Positions 1 through 5,330 of a stretch of 5,330 nt of DNA are shown piece after piece. The DNA lies in NCBI GenBank assembly GCA_025997275.1, contig BNUJ01000096.1:1-5330 (forward strand). The letters run 5' to 3'. The notes beneath the pieces were generated by a model. The model worked only from the letters and a program-made list of their open reading frames with translations. It was not told the DNA's origin and ran no database searches. A program made the translations under genes and the position numbers. The DNA comes from Deferribacterales bacterium (lineage in GTDB: Bacteria > Chrysiogenota > Deferribacteres > Deferribacterales > JAISNW01). Every line of letters starts with the position of its first letter. Position 1 is the first letter of the stretch.

Positions 1-2905
1 CCGCATCATCGGTGGATAACTTGCTAGCACTAGCCTTTAGTGCGTTAATATCAGCCCTAAGTGCCTCTATCTCCCCTTGAGTGCTCGGTTTAGCATTTAT
101 GACTTTGTCAGCAAGCGACTTATCCAAACTGCCAGCTAACTTTTCTAATAATTGCCTAGCAAATGCGGTCTGTTGTGTAGTGGCAAGCTTTATCCCAAAG
201 CCAAACTCTGCACCGTCCTCAAATAGCGAGTTCGCCCATGCAGGACCCCTGCCGTCCTGACGTGTGCAGTAGGGCGTAGTCGGCAAATTGCCACCATAAA
301 TAGACGAACAGCCAGTCGCATTTGCAATCAGCAACCTGTCGCCAAACAACTGCGTTAATAGTTTCAGGTATGGCGTCTCACCGCAACCCGCACAAGCACC
401 AGAAAACTCAAAGTTGTGCGGTGCAAGCTGTGCGCCTTTTAGCGTAGATTTGTTGTATTTGTCAACTGACAACTCTGGGATATTTAGGAAAAACTCAAAG
501 TTTTCCCGCTCGGTAGCCACAAGTGGCTCTTGTGGGGACATATTTATGGCTTTTCTAGTCGGGTCTTGCTTATCCTTTACGGGGCAGCTATTCACGCAAG
601 CGGAACAGCCTGTGCAATCTTCCACAGCTACCTGAACAGTTGCCGCTAACCCCTCAAACTCTTTGCCGTTCGCATTTGCACTCTTAAATGTAGCGGGTGC
701 ACCTTTTAATGCCGATTTGTCATACACCTTTAACCTAATCGCCGAATGCGGACACACAAACGAGCATATTCCGCACTGGATACACTTGTCAGCCTCCCAT
801 ACTGGAGTGTGCGTAGCAACATTGCGTTTTTCGTATCGGGCGGTATTTATTGGCCAAGTGCCGTCCATAGGTATCTGCGATACCTTCGCTCTGTCCCCCT
901 CATTAGCAACAAGTAAGCCGATAGTATCTTTAACAAATGTAGATGCGCCCTTTGTGGTAATGCAACGATTAGACGGCTCAAATGGAATAACCTTGACGGC
1001 ACCAGCGGCAGGCGATTCTTCGTAGCCTTGATACCTTACCAACTCAACATTTTCAAAGCCTGCACTCATAGCACTAGCATTCATAGCAACTATCTTATCG
1101 CCATACTTGCCATAAGTCTTATCTATCGCTTTATGTATAGCCTTTTTTGCTTGCTCTACGGGGATAATCCCGCTGATTTTGAAGAACGCCGCTTGCAATA
1201 TCATATTGACACGGCTACCAAGTCCAATACTTTCGGCTATACTCTGCGCATCTATCACGTAAAAGTGTGCGTTAGCCGCAATAATCTGTTGTTTTACATT
1301 ATCAGGCAGTGCATTCCACACTTCAGATGCTTTATGCGTGCTATTTAGCAAAAATGTGCCACCACGCTTTAATTTGCCCAGTATATTATAGCTATGCAGG
1401 AAACTAAACTTATGACAGGCGATAAAATCAGCACGTTGGATAAGGTAAGAGCTTTTTATCTGCCGGTCTCCAAAACGCACGTGTGATGTCGTCATGGAGC
1501 CAGACTTCTTTGAATCATAGACGAAATAGGCTTGAACGTTCTTGCCCGTTTCGTCCGTGATAATCTTTGCCGTGTTCTTATTGGCACCGACCGTGCCGTC
1601 TGCGCCAAGTCCGTAAAACATGGCATTAAACACGCCCTCTTGCACGGGCGACCAGTCTGCATCCCACTTAATGCTACGATGCGTCACGTCATCGTCTATC
1701 CCCACAGTAAAGCTACGGATAGGGTTTGTGCTATTCAAGTTATCAAAAACACCCTTTACCATAGCAGGGACGAAATCTTTAGAGCCTATTCCGTAGCGTC
1801 CACCTACCACAACGGGATAGTTGCCTTTATACATGCCAGCATCTATTGCCTCTCCCAATGCTGTGCGGATAGTCTGATATAGTGGTTCGCCTACACTACC
1901 CGGCTCCTTAGTGCGGTCTAATACAGCTATACGTTGAACGCTAGCGGGCAAAACTTTTACTAACGCCTCTATTGAGAATGGTTGGAATAAGTGCACTTTC
2001 AGAACGCCATATTTATTGCCTTCAGCATTTAGTGCAACAACGGTTTCATCAGCTACATCAGCACCCGAACCGATAATTATTAAAACGTCCGTTGCATCAG
2101 CGACACCCACATAGTCTATAGCGTGGTATGTTCTGCCAGTCAACTTAGCAAACTCTGCCATAGTATCCTCAACTATGTCGTAGACGCTGTTATATAGTTT
2201 ATTTGCCGATTCACGTGCTTGAAAATACACGTCAGGGTTGTGCGCCGTCCCTTTAATACTTGGTCTGTCAGGGGATAGTGCCCTTGAACGGTGCGCTTGA
2301 ACGAGTTTGTCGTCTATCATAGAGCGCATATCGTCTGTTGTTAGTTCCTCTACCATAGCGACCTCGTGCGAAGTGCGGAACCCGTCAAAGAAGTGCAACA
2401 CTGGCAACTGTGCTTTCAGGGTTACCACATGGCTGATAAGTGCCATATCCATAACCTCTTGGGGGTTATTAGATGCCAGCATAATCCAACCTGTCTGCCT
2501 AGTAGCCATAACGTCTGAATGGTCGCCAAATATTGATAATGCCTGTGTAGCCAGTGCACGTGCGCTCACGTGGAACACCGTAGACGTGCACTCCCCTGCT
2601 ACCTTATACATAACAGGTATCATTAGTAGTAAGCCCTGAGAGGCTGTAAAGGTGGTTGTTAGTGAGCCAGCCAGCAGTGAGCCATGCACAGCACCAGCAG
2701 CACCAGCCTCTGACTGCATCTCAACAACGTTAGGCACAAAACCCCAGATGTTCTTTTCGCCACGTGCGGACTTTTCATCTGAAATTTCACCCATCACAGA
2801 TGATGGCGTAATAGGGTATATAGCGATAACTTCGCTCAATGCGTGCGCCACGTGTGCAGCGGCGGTGTTTCCGTCGATACTAGCGATTTTCCTCTCTGCG
2901 CTCAT
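1..2905 (-). CDS. nifJ: Pyruvate:ferredoxin oxidoreductase (pyruvate synthase), homodimer type, 3' end cut by window edge
   Basis: This enzyme catalyses pyruvate + CoA + 2 oxidised ferredoxin to acetyl-CoA + CO2 + 2 reduced ferredoxin in the cytosol, and can run in reverse. The frame is unbroken for 968 codons from ATG 2905-2903. Visible in order: the N-terminal pyruvate-binding domain with YPITPSS (T33), EMQSEAGAAGAVHG (E66) and SARALA (R116), at a constant offset of two from the substrate residues known in Desulfovibrio africanus PFOR; the gamma-type domain with GLGADGTVGANKN near 432-444; a two-cluster ferredoxin domain with cysteines 708, 711, 714, 718 and 764, 767, 770, 774; and the start of the TPP domain with CAGCGE (C838, C841) and C866, which bind the proximal [4Fe-4S] cluster. 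The family is usually about 1170-1200 residues, so some 200 residues, including the GDGWAYDIG-type TPP/Mg motif and the last cluster cysteine, lie beyond position 1. The alternative name is por. The symbol does not imply a role in nitrogen fixation. Confidence 0.97.
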   Translation of the reverse strand, partial: MSAERKIASIDGNTAAAHVAHALSEVIAIYPITPSSVMGEISDEKSARGEKNIWGFVPNVVEMQSEAGAAGAVHGSLLAGSLTTTFTASQGLLLMIPVMYKVAGECTSTVFHVSARALATQALSIFGDHSDVMATRQTGWIMLASNNPQEVMDMALISHVVTLKAQLPVLHFFDGFRTSHEVAMVEELTTDDMRSMIDDKLVQAHRSRALSPDRPSIKGTAHNPDVYFQARESANKLYNSVYDIVEDTMAEFAKLTGRTYHAIDYVGVADATDVLIIIGSGADVADETVVALNAEGNKYGVLKVHLFQPFSIEALVKVLPASVQRIAVLDRTKEPGSVGEPLYQTIRTALGEAIDAGMYKGNYPVVVGGRYGIGSKDFVPAMVKGVFDNLNSTNPIRSFTVGIDDDVTHRSIKWDADWSPVQEGVFNAMFYGLGADGTVGANKNTAKIITDETGKNVQAYFVYDSKKSGSMTTSHVRFGDRQIKSSYLIQRADFIACHKFSFLHSYNILGKLKRGGTFLLNSTHKASEVWNALPDNVKQQIIAANAHFYVIDAQSIAESIGLGSRVNMILQAAFFKISGIIPVEQAKKAIHKAIDKTYGKYGDKIVAMNASAMSAGFENVELVRYQGYEESPAAGAVKVIPFEPSNRCITTKGASTFVKDTIGLLVANEGDRAKVSQIPMDGTWPINTARYEKRNVATHTPVWEADKCIQCGICSFVCPHSAIRLKVYDKSALKGAPATFKSANANGKEFEGLAATVQVAVEDCTGCSACVNSCPVKDKQDPTRKAINMSPQEPLVATERENFEFFLNIPELSVDKYNKSTLKGAQLAPHNFEFSGACAGCGETPYLKLLTQLFGDRLLIANATGCSSIYGGNLPTTPYCTRQDGRGPAWANSLFEDGAEFGFGIKLATTQQTAFARQLLEKLAGSLDKSLADKVINAKPSTQGEIEALRADINALKASASKLSTDDA

Positions 2906-2913
2906 ACCAAGTT

Positions 2914-2918
2914 CTCCT
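2914..2918 (-). promoter_or_regulatory. Ribosome binding site of the PFOR gene
   Basis: On the minus strand the sequence reads AGGAG (within TTAGGAGAAC), eight bases upstream of ATG 2905-2903. This is a strong Shine-Dalgarno match at normal spacing and it fixes the start codon. The resulting N-terminus (MSAERKIASIDGN) also fits the usual start of the family. Confidence 0.85.
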
Positions 2919-2943
2919 AAAAATTACAATATTATAAGAGTCC

Positions 2944-2971
2944 ATTATACGGCAAGCTGATAATATGTCAA
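2944..2971 (-). promoter_or_regulatory. Consensus sigma-70 promoter for PFOR
   Basis: Read on the minus strand, a perfect -35 box TTGACA (2971-2966) is followed by a 16-bp spacer and a perfect -10 box TATAAT (2949-2944). Transcription would start near 2935-2938, leaving a leader of about 30 nt before the ATG, with the ribosome site inside it. Two perfect hexamers at near-ideal spacing, correctly placed before a large gene, are unlikely to be chance. A second TATAAT on the same strand (2936-2931) has no -35 partner and is probably just AT-rich leader. High basal expression is inferred. Confidence 0.85.
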
Positions 2972-3013
2972 CACTTCCTATATGTATTGCTTACTTTCCA
3001 ATCAACAGCATTG

Positions 3014-3025
3014 CTGTCGCGACAG
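3014..3025. promoter_or_regulatory. Perfect 12-bp palindrome, candidate operator between divergent promoters
   Basis: CTGTCGCGACAG is a perfect inverted repeat in an otherwise AT-rich intergenic region. It is centred about 80 bp upstream of the predicted PFOR transcription start and about 60 bp upstream of the start inferred for asd. That position suits a dimeric regulator acting on one or both genes. I do not recognise it as the site of a named regulator, and a 12-bp palindrome can occur by chance. No regulator gene lies in the window. Confidence 0.35.
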
Positions 3026-3044
3026 GGTGCTATATATTTTTTAC

Positions 3045-3073
3045 TTGCATAAGCTGCGTTTATTTTGTAATAT
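3045..3073 (+). promoter_or_regulatory. Candidate sigma-70 promoter for asd-ispB
   Basis: TTGCAT (3045-3050) and TAATAT (3068-3073) are separated by 17 bp. The boxes match the consensus at only 3 of 6 and 4 of 6 positions, so this rests mainly on spacing and on its location about 30 bp before the asd start. A rival pair is TTGCTG (3011-3016) with TATATT (3033-3038) at 16 bp; its -10 is better, but its -35 overlaps the palindrome at 3014-3025. Either is far weaker than the divergent PFOR promoter. Confidence 0.35.
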
Positions 3074-3093
3074 TCAGCCATAAATTTACATTG

Positions 3094-3098
3094 CGGGG
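3094..3098 (+). promoter_or_regulatory. Weak ribosome binding site of asd
   Basis: The only purine-rich stretch before the asd ATG is CGGGG (inside TTGCGGGGCG), six bases upstream of the start codon. It pairs only partly with the anti-Shine-Dalgarno sequence, in contrast to the strong AGGAG of the divergent PFOR gene. Confidence 0.45.
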
Positions 3099-3104
3099 CG
3101 AATT

Positions 3105-4115
3105 ATGACTAAAAAATCTGCTTACAACGTTGCTATAGTCGGTGCTACAGGTGCCGTAGGCGAAACGTTCCTGAATGTTCTAGCTGAACGCAACTTTCCT
3201 ATTGCGAAGTTATTGCCACTTGCAAGCGCACGCTCCGTTGGTAAGAACGTAACTTATGCTGGCAAAGACTATCCAATTGAGGAGCTTAGACACGATAGTT
3301 TCAAGGATATAGACATCGCGCTGTTTTCCGCTGGTGCTTCACGCAGTGTTGAGTTCGCCCCTAGTGCGGTAAAGGCGGGTGCTGTGGTGGTTGATAACTC
3401 GTCTGCTTTCCGTATGGATAAGGACGTGCCACTTGTTGTGCCTGAGGTGAACCCGCAGGATATATTCACACACAAGGGCATTATAGCAAACCCCAACTGC
3501 ACCACCATTATTATGCTGGTAGCACTAAAGCCGCTTTATGACTATGCGAAAATCACGCGTGTAATAGTATCGTCATATCAGTCAGCCTCTGGTGCAGGTG
3601 CAAAGGCTATGCAGGAGCTGACAGACCAAGCTAAGGCGTGGGCTAGCGGCAAACCACTGGCAGTATCAGCATTTGCGCACCAGTTGCTCTTTAATGTGAT
3701 ACCGCATGTGGACGTATTCACTGACAATGGCTATACGAAAGAAGAGATGAAGATGTATAACGAAACGCGCAAGATGTTGCACGATGATAATGTGAAAGTC
3801 AGTGCAACCTGTGTGCGTGTGCCTGTGTTATCGGCACATTCGGAGGCGATTACGATAGAAACTGCTAGCAAAATTACCGCAAGTAAAGCTCGTGAGCTTC
3901 TATCAAAAGCCCCAGGCGTAAAACTGGTAGATGAGCCTGACAAAAGGTCATACCCTATGCCACTATTTGCAGCAGGGCAAGATTTATGCCACGTGGGGCG
4001 TATTCGTGAGGACCTGTCATTTGAAAATGGGCTTTCATTATGGGTGTCAGGTGACCAACTGCGCAAAGGTGCGGCTACAAACGCTATTCAAATAGCTGAA
4101 GAGCTTATAAAGTAG
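3105..4115 (+). CDS. asd: Aspartate-semialdehyde dehydrogenase
   Basis: Asd reduces L-4-aspartyl phosphate with NADPH to L-aspartate 4-semialdehyde and phosphate, the branch point to diaminopimelate/lysine, threonine and methionine; it acts in the cytosol. The 336-residue length is typical. The N-terminal Rossmann domain opens with VGATGAVGE (12-20), the nucleotide-binding loop. DNSSAFRMD (97-105) supplies a phosphate-binding arginine, R103. NPNCTT (129-134) carries the catalytic cysteine C132. QSASGAGAKAM (159-169) is the family glycine-rich stretch, and RVPVLSAHSEA (238-248) holds the substrate arginine R238 and the general-base histidine H245. All expected catalytic residues are present. 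The sequence resembles the shorter Asd branch of Gram-positives and many anaerobes rather than the E. coli form, judged from remembered motifs. It is first in a two-gene unit: its TAG stop touches the ATG of the next gene. Confidence 0.96.
   Translation: MTKKSAYNVAIVGATGAVGETFLNVLAERNFPIAKLLPLASARSVGKNVTYAGKDYPIEELRHDSFKDIDIALFSAGASRSVEFAPSAVKAGAVVVDNSSAFRMDKDVPLVVPEVNPQDIFTHKGIIANPNCTTIIMLVALKPLYDYAKITRVIVSSYQSASGAGAKAMQELTDQAKAWASGKPLAVSAFAHQLLFNVIPHVDVFTDNGYTKEEMKMYNETRKMLHDDNVKVSATCVRVPVLSAHSEAITIETASKITASKARELLSKAPGVKLVDEPDKRSYPMPLFAAGQDLCHVGRIREDLSFENGLSLWVSGDQLRKGAATNAIQIAEELIK
4098..4103 (+). promoter_or_regulatory. Possible ribosome binding site of ispB inside the end of asd
   Basis: GAAGAG is the best purine-rich stretch upstream of ATG 4116. 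It lies within the last asd codons, 12 bases before the start, which is slightly long spacing. A weak site supports the idea that ribosomes finishing asd restart on the abutting ATG. Confidence 0.35.
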
Positions 4116-5087
4116 ATGCTAGCTAGTGCCCTATCTGATGTAGAGGGGTTGCTCAGCTCAATGTTTCTAACTAATGTTGAGTTGTTGGATAATCTAATTA
4201 TTGAGCTATTTAGGAATGGTGGCAAGCGGATAAGACCATCAGTTCATCTAGCAGCTAGCGGATTATGCAACTCACAGGGTAAATCGTGCGGTGCACCTAG
4301 CGAAGAATCAGTAAAAGTAGCGGCAATACTGGAGTGTATTCATACAGCGTCCTTATTGCACGATGATGTAGTTGATAATGCTGTTACTAGACGAGGGTGT
4401 CCCAGTGCAAACGCTATCTATGGGAACAAAGTTGCGGTTCTATCGGGCGATTACCTTATAAACTGCGCTTTTTTAGAGGCATTAAACCTTCCAGATAGCG
4501 AGCACTTATCTGTTCTAATTGAAGCAACTAGGCGAATGAGTGTAAGCGAAATAGTGCAGATAGAAAAGACAGGAGAAATTGCCCTGACGATGACGGAGTA
4601 TGAAAATATCCTCTACGGGAAGACGGTATCCCTATTTTACGCCGCCTGTGTATGTGCGACAATATCAACAAAACTACCTGCTAATAAACGCAATGCTCTT
4701 AAAAACTATGGCGAGAACTTCGGCTATGCATTCCAGATGACAGATGACCTGTTAGACTATTTTGGTAAAAAGGACAACACAGGTAAAGAGCTAGGAACAG
4801 ACCTTGACGAACAAAAGGCAACCCTGCCACTGCTCCTGCTGATGAAGGTGGCAAACATCACAGATAAGGCACGCGCTACACAGCTATTCAAATCAGATGC
4901 TCCCCGTTCGGAGAAGCTAGCGCAAATATTGCCGCTGTTAGAAAAATACGATATAGAGAAAAAAGCTGCAGACGTAGTTCACGAGCGCATAAAGGAAGCC
5001 ATAGACAGCTTGCACGACTTCCCCGATAGCGAATATAAAGACTATCTAGTAGGCATTGCCCATGAGTTAAATCAGCGAACTAAATGA
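4116..5087 (+). CDS. ispB: Long-chain polyprenyl (octaprenyl-type) diphosphate synthase
   Basis: This trans-prenyltransferase adds isopentenyl diphosphate units to an allylic diphosphate, making the all-trans tail of a respiratory quinone. Conserved regions: GGKRIRP (35-41), which binds the isopentenyl substrate; the first aspartate-rich motif DDVVD (83-87), followed by R92-R93; K169-T170; and the second aspartate-rich motif DDLLD (210-214) with FQMT before it, then K224 and TLPLLLL (236-242). The residues four and five before the first motif are small (S79, A78), the pattern of long-chain enzymes rather than farnesyl or geranylgeranyl synthases. Length (323) and the C-terminal GIAHELNQR match E. 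coli IspB (GLAHIAVQR) well. Exact chain length cannot be read from sequence; heptaprenyl to decaprenyl is possible. ATG 4116 gives the full N-terminal helix; Met16 (4161) is a less likely start. The start touches the asd stop. Confidence 0.93.
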   Translation: MLASALSDVEGLLSSMFLTNVELLDNLIIELFRNGGKRIRPSVHLAASGLCNSQGKSCGAPSEESVKVAAILECIHTASLLHDDVVDNAVTRRGCPSANAIYGNKVAVLSGDYLINCAFLEALNLPDSEHLSVLIEATRRMSVSEIVQIEKTGEIALTMTEYENILYGKTVSLFYAACVCATISTKLPANKRNALKNYGENFGYAFQMTDDLLDYFGKKDNTGKELGTDLDEQKATLPLLLLMKVANITDKARATQLFKSDAPRSEKLAQILPLLEKYDIEKKAADVVHERIKEAIDSLHDFPDSEYKDYLVGIAHELNQRTK

Positions 5088-5177
5088 GCAGAAATCACTA
5101 CCAGTTGCAGTTGTAACATTATTGGGCAATCTTAACGCCGTGAACGTGTATGGTGGTTTTCTAAGGGCAGTCAGAGA

Positions 5178-5206
5178 CCATTGGATATTTCTCTCCTCAC
5201 CAATGG
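5178..5206. repeat. Short inverted repeat, possible hairpin
   Basis: CCATTGG (5178-5184) and CCAATGG (5200-5206) are perfect inverted copies of 7 bp around a 15-nt pyrimidine-rich loop. There is no T-run right after it, so alone it is not a standard intrinsic terminator. It lies directly before the second, T-followed stem at 5207 and may act with it as an RNA 3'-end structure. Confidence 0.35.
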
Positions 5207-5225
5207 AGGCTAAAAATAGCTTTTA
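5207..5225 (+). terminator. Weak candidate intrinsic terminator for asd-ispB
   Basis: AGGCTA (5207-5212), an AAAA loop and TAGCTT (5217-5222) can pair as a six-base stem with one G-U, followed by TTTAAT. The stem is short and the T-tract only a few bases, so strength would be low. Its place about 120 bases after the ispB stop, with no further plus-strand gene recognised, makes it the best candidate for ending this transcript. Confidence 0.3.
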
Positions 5226-5330
5226 ATCTCTAACTAACCCTTAAAACCAGTAATAAAAAATGGAATATCTTTTACCAAGGTGCAATCAGGCGATACGATA
5301 CCCGATAATCTAACAACTTTTTTCCGTGCA

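Larger units (their letters stand above)
5088..5330. other. Noncoding stretch after ispB, up to the window edge
   Basis: No supported gene was found on either strand in these 243 bases. The stretch holds two short inverted repeats (5178-5206 and 5207-5225), AT-rich sequence with several stops from 5225 to 5260, a short run of CGATA copies (5291, 5296, 5303), and an open plus frame from 5238 to the edge without a convincing start codon. I see no ribosome site and no tRNA-like fold. Confidence 0.5.

Noticed and set aside
1..30. PFOR considered as a truncated or broken gene because no stop codon is present.
   Set aside because: The frame is intact up to position 1 and the missing C-terminal part is explained by the window edge.
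414..2960. Several plus-strand open frames of 70-120 codons (for example 414-635, 663-1025, 1028-1348, 1532-1882, 2307-2639, 2652-2960).
   Set aside because: They lie antisense to the continuous PFOR frame, which carries the full set of family motifs and cluster cysteines. Their translations show no recognisable domain and they lack ribosome sites.
2925..3074. TTGTAAT shared between the PFOR leader (minus strand) and the region just before asd (plus strand), considered as a common operator.
   Set aside because: Seven AT-rich bases in AT-rich intergenic DNA are expected by chance, and the flanks do not match.
3269..4066. Minus-strand open frames at 3269-3508 and 3731-4066.
   Set aside because: They are antisense to asd, whose catalytic residues are all present in the plus frame, and their products look like translated complement with no motif.
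5084..5116. Mini-frame ATGAGCAGA... overlapping the ispB stop (ATGA overlap) and ending at TAA after 10 codons.
   Set aside because: Ten codons is too short to support as a gene, and no leader-peptide features such as repeated regulatory codons are seen.
5066..5228. Plus-strand open frame of about 50 codons overlapping the end of ispB and ending at TAA 5226-5228.
   Set aside because: It has no ATG near its beginning, no ribosome site and no recognisable motif, and it runs through both hairpins.
5291..5307. Three CGATA copies close together, considered as iterons or a repeat array.
   Set aside because: Five-base units, only three copies with irregular spacing and no other origin features; chance is sufficient.

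Overview
The window looks like core-metabolism chromosome from an anaerobic or facultatively anaerobic bacterium. It holds a homodimer-type pyruvate:ferredoxin oxidoreductase (PFOR) and a long-chain polyprenyl diphosphate synthase of the kind that makes respiratory-quinone tails. Base composition is moderate (by eye near the mid-40s % GC, not counted). The lineage cannot be fixed from the sequence; the overall look of the proteins recalls Nitrospirota or Desulfobacterota-type Gram-negatives, which is a weak inference. No mobile element, CRISPR array, RNA gene or phage module is evident.

Layout. Positions 1-2905 (minus strand) carry 968 codons of PFOR, cut by the left edge just before the expected C-terminal TPP/Mg motif. 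Positions 2906-3104 form a 199-bp divergent intergenic region. It contains a near-ideal sigma-70 promoter for PFOR (TTGACA, 16-bp spacer, TATAAT), a perfect 12-bp palindrome that could be an operator, and a weaker candidate promoter facing the other way. Positions 3105-4115 (plus strand) encode aspartate-semialdehyde dehydrogenase (asd). Directly abutting it, with stop and start codons touching (TAGATG), positions 4116-5087 encode an IspB-like polyprenyl diphosphate synthase. Positions 5088-5330 are noncoding as far as can be supported, with two short hairpins that may end the asd-ispB transcript.

How the genes relate. PFOR interconverts pyruvate and acetyl-CoA, with electrons carried by ferredoxin. 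Asd makes aspartate semialdehyde, the branch point to diaminopimelate/lysine, threonine and methionine. The synthase makes the isoprenoid tail of a quinone. The asd-ispB pair is not one pathway; the junction suggests co-transcription and translational coupling.

No undescribed biological system was found. The points most worth checking are the palindrome between the divergent promoters, the touching asd-ispB junction, and an unexplained open frame with a short recognisable-looking motif running off the right edge.
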